DNA of 33,533 nt from positions 1 through 33,533 of the forward strand of contig JAJCZO010000268.1 in assembly GCA_029262355.1 (NCBI GenBank), read 5' to 3'. Below are positions 24,820-32,309 of the stretch, in pieces. Each line of letters begins with the position of its first letter. The first letter of the stretch is position 1. A program made the translations under genes and the position numbers. The notes beneath the pieces were generated by a model. That model saw nothing but the letters and a program-made list of their open reading frames with translations. It had not been told where the DNA came from and ran no database searches. This DNA comes from Deltaproteobacteria bacterium (GTDB lineage Bacteria; Desulfobacterota; Binatia; UBA12015).

Positions 24820-26556
24820 CTACTCACCGCCGCCCGGCACGGAGACCGTTTCCGTGTCGCGTCCGGAGCGCAGGATCCTGCCCGGCGCAGCTCCGGTGAA
24901 CTCGCGGCCACGGATGATCTCGATCCCGTTCACGAAGACATGCTCGATACCGTCGGCGTCCGCGTACAGACGTCCGGCGCCGGCTGGCAGATCGTTCTTC
25001 GTGTGGATCGGGCCCGGGCCGACCTTGGCCTCGTCGAAAACGACGATGTCGGCGTGCCAGCCGGCCTCGAGTCGTCCACGTTCGGTGATGCCGTAGAGGC
25101 GTGCGGGCCGGTCCGTGAGTTGGTGGATCGCTTCTTCGAGATCGAGGAGGCCTCTCTCTCGAACGCCGGTCTTCAGGAGCGCGGTGGTGCCGGCGAACGT
25201 GTCGATCATGTCGAGGTGCGCGCCCGCATCGGTCGCGCCGATGATGGTGCGGTCGTCGCGCCACGCTTCGGCGCGGAGTCTCCAGGTTTCGTCGTCGTCA
25301 CCGCTCGACGGCGGCATGAACGACGTGCGCAGCTCGTCGGCAAGCGCGATGTCGAGCATTGTGTCGAAGGGCGTCTTGCCGAGCTCCTTCGCGATGTCCC
25401 CCACGGTGCGGCCCTTGTAGGCGGCGTTTTGAGGCGCGAATGTTTCGTCGAGTCTCATCTTCGCCCAGTTTGCGAAGAACTTGAAGACTCCGGCCTCTTT
25501 GGAGTTGGCCTGTCGATCGAGCTTCTCGCGCACGGCGGGGTCAGCGAAGGCCTTCATCCGCTCCTCCATCGGCAGCCCGATCACGTCGGACCAACCCGGC
25601 AAAGCATCGAAGATGAAGCCGGAGACGAGGTTCAGGCGCAGCGTCATCGTCTGTGGCAGGGTGAGGGCGATGACGATCCCGCCGCGCTCGCGCGCATAGT
25701 CCGACGCGGAGAGCTGGCTCTCCGTCATGGTCAGGTTGACGGAGGATACGCCGAGCACGTTCCAGTTGAGCGGTCGGTTCGCCGCGAGCGACATCGCGGC
25801 CATCAGGTCTTTGTGCTCGTCCTCGAAGTTGCCGACGGTAGGCAGGAATTCGAGGGTGGTTCCGGGGTGGTCGCGAACCGCGGCCGCGAGCGCGACGAGT
25901 TCGCGCCGCGATGCGGACCGCGAGGGAACGGGTTTACCGTCACCGTCGTTATGCGTCGGCGCCGCGGACGAGGAGAAGCCGAGACCACCTCCCTCGAGCG
26001 ACTCGTGGAGCAGCTGCACCATCTGGGCGAGCTGCTCTTCGGTGGCCTCGTTTCCGACGGCCGAGTCGCCCATCACGACGCGGCGCAGCGCAGAGTGGCC
26101 GACGAGGAAGCCTGCGTTCAAGGCGAGCTTGCCGTCGAGGCGGTCAAGGTAGTCGGCAAAGGTCGTCCAATCCCACGGGACGCCCTCCTTGAGTGACTCG
26201 AGAGGCATCCCTTCGACCCGCGCGAGCATCCGCATCAGGTAGTCGCCGGCTTCGGGCACCAGGGGAGCGACGCTGAACCCGCAGTTGCCGCCGACGATCG
26301 TCGTCACGCCGTGGAAGGAGGAGGGCGAGAGGCTGGGGTCCCAGAACACTTGCGCGTCGTAGTGGGTGTGGATGTCGACGAAACCGGGTGCCACGATCTT
26401 GCCGGTCGCGTCGACGATTGTCTCCGCCTGGCTCGCGTCGAGCTCTCCGATGGCGGCGATGCAGCCGTCCTTCACGCCCACGCTCGCCGTTCGACGTGGT
26501 GCGCCGGTGCCGTCGATGACGCTACCACCCTGAATGATCAGATCGAATTGAGCCAT
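24820..26556 (-). CDS. N-acyl-D-amino-acid deacylase-like amidohydrolase
   Basis: I choose ATG 26556, four bases after a perfect AGGAGG (26561-26566), giving 578 aa; the frame is open to 26835 but that overlaps the Nudix gene. Metal-site residues are His63 and His65 (FVDIHTHYDAQVFWDPS), Cys92 (GGNCGFSVAPL) and Asp443 (GATDAGAHLDM). The His-His-Cys spacing equals that of D-aminoacylase (67, 69, 96). The usual THMR and SHxK motifs with two further metal histidines are not seen; the corresponding region reads PVPSRSASRREL. It is also about 95 residues longer than D-aminoacylase. It probably hydrolyses an amide or cyclic amide in the cytosol; the substrate is unknown. Confidence 0.9.
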   Translation of the reverse strand: MAQFDLIIQGGSVIDGTGAPRRTASVGVKDGCIAAIGELDASQAETIVDATGKIVAPGFVDIHTHYDAQVFWDPSLSPSSFHGVTTIVGGNCGFSVAPLVPEAGDYLMRMLARVEGMPLESLKEGVPWDWTTFADYLDRLDGKLALNAGFLVGHSALRRVVMGDSAVGNEATEEQLAQMVQLLHESLEGGGLGFSSSAAPTHNDGDGKPVPSRSASRRELVALAAAVRDHPGTTLEFLPTVGNFEDEHKDLMAAMSLAANRPLNWNVLGVSSVNLTMTESQLSASDYARERGGIVIALTLPQTMTLRLNLVSGFIFDALPGWSDVIGLPMEERMKAFADPAVREKLDRQANSKEAGVFKFFANWAKMRLDETFAPQNAAYKGRTVGDIAKELGKTPFDTMLDIALADELRTSFMPPSSGDDDETWRLRAEAWRDDRTIIGATDAGAHLDMIDTFAGTTALLKTGVRERGLLDLEEAIHQLTDRPARLYGITERGRLEAGWHADIVVFDEAKVGPGPIHTKNDLPAGAGRLYADADGIEHVFVNGIEIIRGREFTGAAPGRILRSGRDTETVSVPGGGE

Positions 26557-26684
26557 GACTCCTCCTGCGTTCGGCGAAGGACGGAGGTACGCCGTGGGTG
26601 CTCGTCCCGTCAAGAGCGCCGCCCTTGCGCCTGACCGACAGTTCAGGAATGCGCCCTCGCACCTTGCCGGGCCCGGTTGGAGCG

Positions 26685-27287
26685 CTATTCGCGGGTAATG
26701 ATCTGCCGCATGCCGCGGTAGTGCACGAACAGATCGTGCGGTGGCTTGCCGTGCACCCGCATGCGGAGTTGCTCGAGGATGGCCTGCGTTACGTCGATGA
26801 TGGTGAGGCCCAGGGCCTCGTCGATCGAGTACCAACCGAGGTCCAGTAGCTCGCCGTTGCTCTTCAGTCGCCCGGACGCGTTCTCCGCCCGAGCTCGCAG
26901 GAACCGTGCGTGGTAGCGAATCGGGTTGAGCGAGGGCGTGATGGCACGCCCGATGTAGTCGAGCCCGGACAGGTCGGGTACGATGGACCCGGCTCGTCGT
27001 TCACCGAAGACCAGTCCCGTCTCCTCGAAGGTCTCGCGAAGCGCAGCGACGGCGAGCGCGCGGGCTCGAACCGGTCCGGCGCGCCTTTCGAGTCGTCGCG
27101 CGACCGGGGTGAGGAGGCCCTTGGTCACCGCGGCGTCTTCGTCGGCGAGGTCGACGCGGCCACCGGGAAAGACGTGGACGTTGGGCATGAAACGGTCGTT
27201 CGAGGGCCGTCGTCCCAGAAGCACCTTGGTCCTTGCGCCGTCCCCGCGGGTGACCACGAGGCTCGCCGCGTCGCGCGGTCTCACCAC
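26685..27287 (-). CDS. Nudix hydrolase, NUDT19-like type with interrupted Nudix box
   Basis: The 200-aa protein starts at GTG 27287 (a second GTG follows directly). The Nudix motif is split: FPGGRVDLADEDA (40-52) and ALRETFEETGL (82-92) are separated by about 30 residues, as in the NUDT7/NUDT19-type coenzyme A or acyl-CoA pyrophosphatases. Metal-binding glutamates lie in RETFEE. The C-terminus IDEALG and DVTQAILEQL are typical of this group. Substrate could be CoA esters, but this is inference from type. It sits 39 nt downstream of the HerA-like gene and 128 nt upstream of the amidohydrolase. Confidence 0.88.
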   Translation of the reverse strand: MVRPRDAASLVVTRGDGARTKVLLGRRPSNDRFMPNVHVFPGGRVDLADEDAAVTKGLLTPVARRLERRAGPVRARALAVAALRETFEETGLVFGERRAGSIVPDLSGLDYIGRAITPSLNPIRYHARFLRARAENASGRLKSNGELLDLGWYSIDEALGLTIIDVTQAILEQLRMRVHGKPPHDLFVHYRGMRQIITRE

Positions 27288-27326
27288 GCGGTGAACCTAA
27301 CGGAGCGGGACGCGAGTGCGAACTCG

Positions 27327-29726
27327 TCAGCCGCGCCAAACGAAGCGGAGCTGCGAGATGGCCAGATCGCTCTTGCGAGGCCGGATCGAGGTCTCTTCGA
27401 GTTGGAGCTCCTCGCCGTGGTCCGCCGCGGCGTCGTCCAGCGCCTCTTGGTAGGCGAGATCCAGCTCTGCGATCTTCGCGTCGGCTGCCTCGACCTCGGC
27501 TTCGGCGCGCCCGATGTCGCCGCGCTCGCGCATCGTGCGGCTGATCCCCTTTGCGGCGGCCGACGCACGCCGGGCAGTGCCGAGGCCGCCCATCTTTCGG
27601 CCGAAGACCGCTCCGAGAAGAGTGGTCCCCCAGGAGATGACGGTTTCCATCTTGCGATTGTCGTATTGTGCTCGTTCACGCTCGACGCGCGCTTCCGCTT
27701 TCCGCTTGCGCTCCGCCAGCCTCGCGAGTTTCGGTGCGAAGCGCCTCTCGAGCTTCTCATGCCGTGCGTCGCGTAGTTCGCGGCGCCGGTGAGCGAGGCG
27801 AACGCGGAACTCTCCGTCGTTCTCGCCGGGACGAGAGTAGGCCTTCAGGGCCTTGCAGTGAAGGATGCGCAGCGGACGCTTTCGGTACAGGTGCGTGCCG
27901 AGCATCTTCGTCCAGCGCGCGTACGACTTGGGATTGGAGACCGACGCGGGTGCCTCCTGGAAGTCGGCGCCGTCGACTGGGCAGGGCACGAACGTGAGTT
28001 CGGTACGCGCCATTTCCTCGCTCTCGTCGCCCCAGGGTGATCCTCGCCGCCCCACGACGAGCGGCGTATACACCCGCACCGTGTCCCAGTGGTCGATCTC
28101 ACCCCGGCTACGCACGTAGTGAACGTTGGCCTCGCCCAGCAGTCCGGGCTCGTAGATCCCACCCGCGCCTGGGGGCTCGCCTTGCGAAGCGAGAAAGCCC
28201 TCGTCGGCCTCGGGAGGTAGGAGCGGTCGCTGCGGCGGGGTGGTGGCCTCGGAGGCGTCGCGGTGTGGGGACGTCGCGGGGTGTGTCTGTGCGGTTTCGG
28301 ACGCGGCGGGGAGGTTGGCCGCGTCCGTGAGTTGCCGGATCTCGTCGCGCTGCATGGGCCCACGTAGGTACGAAAGCGCCCAGCGCGTCTCGAACAACGC
28401 GGGTCCGTCTTCGTGGACGTTGTGCATCAAGAACACGCGCTTGCCGAGCGTTGAGAGCAGTCGATCGGCTTCTGCGCGATTGAAGCCCTTCGTCGAAGCC
28501 CCCTCTAGCCCTTCGAGGACTCGCGCCTTGTCGCGCTCGGTCTGCAGGCGGCCGAGGAACCATGTTCCGCAGTTCGAGAGTCCCTTGTAGTCGATGTCGA
28601 CCGGGTTCTGGGTGGCCAGGACGACTCCGACGCCGTACGCGCGGGCTTGCTTGAGCAGCGTGAGCATCAGTGGTTTGGCCGGTGGGTTGCCCAGCGGCGG
28701 GAAGTACCCAAACACTTCGTCCATGAAGAGCAGCGCACGCAGGCTGCCGGTTCCCTCCTGTGAGCGCATCCAGGACACCACCTCGCCCAGGAGGAGCGTG
28801 ACGAAGAACATCCGCTCGCGCTCGGAGAGGTGCGCGATCGAGAGCACGCTGAGGCGTGGCTTGCCCTCGGCGGTGTATAAGAGCCGTCCCGCGTCGAGCG
28901 GTTCGCCCTCCATCCAGCTCTCGAAGCCGGGCGATGCGAGCAGGTTGTTCAGCGTTGTCGCGAGCGCGAAGCGCTCCTTGGCCGGAAGGTACGATTCGAG
29001 GTCGATCACGCCCACTCGTTCGAACGGGGGGTTCTGCAGCGCGCGAATCAGGCCACTTAGGTCGAGGTCCTCGCCCTTCTCCCAACATTCGCTCAAGATG
29101 CGCGAGATCACGATGTGTTCGCGGCTCTGCACGGGGTCGGCGTCGATCCCCAGAAGGGTGAGCAGGCTCGACGTCGTGCCGACGACGCGGTCGCGCAGCG
29201 CATCTCGGTCGTTTCGCACCGCCGCGGGCGGTGCGTCGAGAGTGCCGAGAACGCGTAGCGGACGTCCGACGCGACTGCCCGGGGTGTAGATCGCCGTCTC
29301 GACCGCCGACTTGAAGCGCCCCACGCGTGCGCCGTCCTGTCCGGAGCCCGCGAGGCCCTTCTTCCAGAGGTCCGCGGTCCACTTCGCCTGCTCGTCGGGG
29401 GAGCGTTGGTTGCGCGCCGCTTCGGACTCGTCGATCCACGGGCGGAAGTCTGCGGGTCGCAGCTCTGGGAAGCTCAGTAGGAGGTTCCCCAGATCCCCCT
29501 TCGGATCGATGGCGATCGCCGGGATGCCGTCGATCGCTGCCTCTTCGAGCAGCGTGACGCACAGTCCCGTCTTCCCGCTGCCGGTCATGCCGACGCAGAA
29601 GGCGTGGGTCGTGAGGTCCTTCGAGTCGTAGAGAAAGGGTTCCGGAGTTCTCTCGCCGCTCTCGGGGGAGACCGGACTTCCGAGGTAGAAGACGCCGAGC
29701 TTCTCGTACGTGGAGGCGTCGATCAT
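27327..29726 (-). CDS. HerA-like ATPase (FtsK/HerA superfamily, DUF87-type) with C-terminal coiled coil
   Basis: I use ATG 29726 (799 aa); the frame is open up to 29837 but those 37 residues are basic and low-complexity. The ATPase core has Walker A GMTGSGKT (46-53), DPKGD (74-78), Walker B ALLFMDE (331-337), a sensor-like VVLATQNPVD (368-377) and GRLQTERDKARVL, which may hold an arginine finger. A proline-rich linker (about 470-530) leads to a second region, with helical, highly charged segments near residues 640-790. HerA-type ATPases translocate DNA or drive large complexes. No nuclease partner (NurA or Sir2 type) is adjacent, so the role is open. It is divergent from the phytanoyl-CoA dioxygenase-like gene. 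Confidence 0.9.
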   Translation of the reverse strand: MIDASTYEKLGVFYLGSPVSPESGERTPEPFLYDSKDLTTHAFCVGMTGSGKTGLCVTLLEEAAIDGIPAIAIDPKGDLGNLLLSFPELRPADFRPWIDESEAARNQRSPDEQAKWTADLWKKGLAGSGQDGARVGRFKSAVETAIYTPGSRVGRPLRVLGTLDAPPAAVRNDRDALRDRVVGTTSSLLTLLGIDADPVQSREHIVISRILSECWEKGEDLDLSGLIRALQNPPFERVGVIDLESYLPAKERFALATTLNNLLASPGFESWMEGEPLDAGRLLYTAEGKPRLSVLSIAHLSERERMFFVTLLLGEVVSWMRSQEGTGSLRALLFMDEVFGYFPPLGNPPAKPLMLTLLKQARAYGVGVVLATQNPVDIDYKGLSNCGTWFLGRLQTERDKARVLEGLEGASTKGFNRAEADRLLSTLGKRVFLMHNVHEDGPALFETRWALSYLRGPMQRDEIRQLTDAANLPAASETAQTHPATSPHRDASEATTPPQRPLLPPEADEGFLASQGEPPGAGGIYEPGLLGEANVHYVRSRGEIDHWDTVRVYTPLVVGRRGSPWGDESEEMARTELTFVPCPVDGADFQEAPASVSNPKSYARWTKMLGTHLYRKRPLRILHCKALKAYSRPGENDGEFRVRLAHRRRELRDARHEKLERRFAPKLARLAERKRKAEARVERERAQYDNRKMETVISWGTTLLGAVFGRKMGGLGTARRASAAAKGISRTMRERGDIGRAEAEVEAADAKIAELDLAYQEALDDAAADHGEELQLEETSIRPRKSDLAISQLRFVWRG

Positions 29727-29775
29727 TCGTGACCATTGCACGCGTCGGCTACGCAGTCGAAACCGATGTCCGAGT

Positions 29776-29800
29776 CGCCCGGTTCGACCTCGACCGGGCG
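29776..29800. repeat. Inverted repeat in the divergent HerA/PhyH spacer
   Basis: CGCCCGGT (29776-29783) and ACCGGGCG (29793-29800) are perfect 8-bp inverted arms with a 9-nt centre (TCGACCTCG) in the 113-base spacer between two divergent genes. It could be an operator or a leader hairpin. If the PhyH gene began at the upstream ATG 29729 this repeat would be inside coding sequence, which lowers the confidence. Confidence 0.35.
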
Positions 29801-29839
29801 GCGCTGATCGCATACGAAGAGAGGAGGAGGTCACCACCG

Positions 29840-31045
29840 ATGGCAGCTACTTTCGCTCCTCTCGATTTCGACGCCTTTCATCGTGACGAATTGCCGCGGC
29901 GACTGGCTGCGGGCAACGGTGCGCTCGCCGCGGCGGGCGCCGGGAATCTCCCCTCGTTGGCCTTCAGACGCCTCGAAGGCGGCGCCTACACCTACGTGCC
30001 CCGCCCAGACGGGATCGACGTGGTCGCTGACGACGATTCGGCCGATCTCGTGATCGAAGTGGCGGACGAGATCTGGCAGAACATCGTGAACGAGCTCGAC
30101 GCCGCGGCGGGTCTTCTCTACGGCCGCCGGGCTCGATGCCTGCGGGGCGACGCGATCCGGTGGCTCGACTGGGAGCCGGCGCTGCGTGCCATGTTCAACG
30201 GGCGACCGGTCTACGACCCGCTCGACGTGGCGCTTCTGGATCGGCGCGGAGCCCCTCTCGATCCGGAGCAGGCCTTCACGCGAGAAGACGACCGCGAAGA
30301 CATGGCGCACTTTCTGCGCACCGCGGGGTACTTGCTCGTACGCAACGTGTTCGGCGAACGGGAGGTAGGGCGCTTTCTCGAAGAGGCGGCCGAACTCCGG
30401 ACGGAAGCGCAGAAGGGGGACAAGCTCTCGTGGTGGGGCAAGGACGACCGCGGTGAGGACATTCTGTGCCGCGTCACGCGGGCGGGCGCGAAGGCTCATC
30501 TCCGGGCCGTCCCAACGGACTCCCGCATGCTCGCGTTGAAGGATCTGGCGGAGGAACCCCTCGAGCATCGCACGAGCGCGACTCCCGAGCAGGCGATCAC
30601 CGTAATCTGGAAGAACCCGGACATGCGCGAGGGCCTCGGAGATCTTCCGTGGCATCGCGATTGTGGCATGGGCGGGCACGCCGCGATGTGTCCCCTACTG
30701 ATCGCGTCGGTGTTCCTCACTCCGTCGAGTCCGGATGCCGGCGATCTGCGTTTCCTTCCCGGCTCGTGGCGGGCGGGTTGTGGTCCGATCGATCCGAATC
30801 ACCCGAAGGCGCCCAAGGGTGCGATCTTCCTCGCCCAACCGGGCGACGTGTCGCTACACTACGGTGACACCATGCACGCGGCGCCGGCCCCCGCGGGGTC
30901 GTCGGGCGGGTACCGGATCAGCGCGGTGACGGGATACACGAGGCCGGGCACCCGGCCGCACCGGGGAAAGCACTACAATGAGGTGCTGCACAGCCGCGAC
31001 GACGGGCAGATCGAGCACCTCGAGAAGGTCGCGCGAAAGTCCTAG
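29840..31045 (+). CDS. Phytanoyl-CoA dioxygenase (PhyH)-family protein with an extra N-terminal domain
   Basis: I take ATG 29840, nine bases after GAGGAGGAGG; an ATG at 29729 would add 37 residues. The 401-aa product has an N-terminal domain (about 1-135) with DLVIEVADEIWQNIVNELD and WEPALRAMFNGRPVYDP, resembling SCP2-type lipid-binding domains. The double-stranded beta-helix dioxygenase follows: FLRTAGYLLVRNVF, then the iron ligands His272 and Asp274 (LPWHRDCGMGG), His346 (DTMHAAPAP) and the 2-oxoglutarate-binding Arg359 (GGYRISAV). It should hydroxylate a lipophilic or acyl substrate using Fe(II), O2 and 2-oxoglutarate. It lies 159 nt upstream of the alcohol dehydrogenase on the same strand. 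Confidence 0.9.
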   Translation: MAATFAPLDFDAFHRDELPRRLAAGNGALAAAGAGNLPSLAFRRLEGGAYTYVPRPDGIDVVADDDSADLVIEVADEIWQNIVNELDAAAGLLYGRRARCLRGDAIRWLDWEPALRAMFNGRPVYDPLDVALLDRRGAPLDPEQAFTREDDREDMAHFLRTAGYLLVRNVFGEREVGRFLEEAAELRTEAQKGDKLSWWGKDDRGEDILCRVTRAGAKAHLRAVPTDSRMLALKDLAEEPLEHRTSATPEQAITVIWKNPDMREGLGDLPWHRDCGMGGHAAMCPLLIASVFLTPSSPDAGDLRFLPGSWRAGCGPIDPNHPKAPKGAIFLAQPGDVSLHYGDTMHAAPAPAGSSGGYRISAVTGYTRPGTRPHRGKHYNEVLHSRDDGQIEHLEKVARKS

Positions 31046-31204
31046 TGCACCGCCGTAGGAGGGTGGCAACGCATTCGCGTGCCATGTCGAGGCCGGCGCA
31101 CGAACGCGTCTGTGAACGTCGTCGTTGCAGGCCGGCTCCGTGCATGTCGGAAGTGGGGGAACCTGACCGGGCGCGCGTGCGTCCCCGAACCCGCTGGAGA
31201 AGTC

Positions 31205-32302
31205 ATGAGAGCCGCCGTTCTTGAAGAGCAGGGCAAAGGCGTCGTCGTTCGAGACGACGTGAAGATCGAGCCTCCCGGGCCAGGACAGGTGCGCGTGCGC
31301 GTTTGCAACTGCGGGATCTGCCACTCGGATCTGAGCGTGGTTGACGGAGCCTTCCCGGCCGGTCTCCCGGTGGTGCTTGGCCACGAGGCGGCTGGTGTCG
31401 TCGAAGAGATCGGCGCGGGCGTCGATTCTCTCGCCGAAGGCGACCACGTCGTGCTCACGCCCTGTCCTCCGTGCGGAACTTGTTACTTCTGTGTTCGCGG
31501 AGACGCCTCGGTCTGCGTGCGCACCGCCGGCCTCATCACGAACACCTTCCCCGACGGGACGACCGGCCTCTCGATCGGCGATCAGACCGTCTTCCGTGGC
31601 CTGAACGTGGGCGCGTTCGCCGAGAATGTCGTCACAGATGCCAACGGTGCGGTGAAGATTCCGTCCGACGTCCCGCTCGACGTTGCGTGCGTCATTGGTT
31701 GCGCGGTGCAGACCGGCGTTGGCGCGGTTTTGAATACCGCCCAGGTCGAGGAGGGCGCGACGGTCCTGGTCCTGGGTCTTGGGGGGGTTGGCCAGTCGGT
31801 CGTGCAGGGCGCACGCTTGGCCGGCGCGGCTCGGATCGTCGTTTCGGATCCGGTCTCCGAGCGGCGTGAGTCCGCCCGCGCCCTCGGGGCAACGGATTTC
31901 ATCGATCCGACGAGCGAGGACGTCATCGCTCGGGCAATGGACATCTCCGGCGTCGGTCTGGACTACGCCTTCGAGGCGGCGGGGCGATCGGCTCTGCTCG
32001 AGACCGGGCTCGGGGCTCTTCGCAACGGGGGCACGCTCGTCGCGGTAGGCGCGCCTCCGCTCGACGACCTCTTCACATTCATGCCCGCTGCGTTCGTCAT
32101 CACGGGCAAGAAGATCCTCTCGACGGTCTTGGGCGGAGCCAACTCCTTGCGCGACATTCCGCGTTACATCGCACTCTGGCAGAACGGGCGGCTCGACCTG
32201 GACGCGCTGATCACGGCCCGGCGGCCCTTCGGTGAGATCAACGAAGCGCTCGATGATCTTCGCGCGAGTCGTGGGGTGCGGACGGTGCTCCAGATTTCCT
32301 GA
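31205..32302 (+). CDS. Zinc-dependent alcohol dehydrogenase (medium-chain dehydrogenase/reductase)
   Basis: I use ATG 31205 after GGAGAAG (365 aa); the frame extends to 31079 without family sequence. Catalytic zinc ligands are Cys39 (CGICHSD), His60-Glu61 (LGHEAAG) and Cys167 (VIGCAVQTGVG). Structural zinc ligands are Cys90, Cys93, Cys96 and Cys104 with the 3-3-8 spacing of horse liver ADH. The Rossmann motif GLGGVG is at 193-198 with Asp217 favouring NAD. It oxidises an alcohol or reduces an aldehyde in the cytosol. An extra cysteine (Cys34) gives the unusual CNCGIC. Placed after the dioxygenase, it may oxidise a hydroxylated product, but no substrate can be named. It is convergent with the Kelch gene, 7 nt apart. 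Confidence 0.93.
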   Translation: MRAAVLEEQGKGVVVRDDVKIEPPGPGQVRVRVCNCGICHSDLSVVDGAFPAGLPVVLGHEAAGVVEEIGAGVDSLAEGDHVVLTPCPPCGTCYFCVRGDASVCVRTAGLITNTFPDGTTGLSIGDQTVFRGLNVGAFAENVVTDANGAVKIPSDVPLDVACVIGCAVQTGVGAVLNTAQVEEGATVLVLGLGGVGQSVVQGARLAGAARIVVSDPVSERRESARALGATDFIDPTSEDVIARAMDISGVGLDYAFEAAGRSALLETGLGALRNGGTLVAVGAPPLDDLFTFMPAAFVITGKKILSTVLGGANSLRDIPRYIALWQNGRLDLDALITARRPFGEINEALDDLRASRGVRTVLQIS

Positions 32303-32309
32303 GGCGCGG

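Noticed and set aside
26557-26835. N-terminal extension of the amidohydrolase frame
   Set aside because: It overlaps the Nudix gene, and the ATG at 26556 has a perfect AGGAGG.
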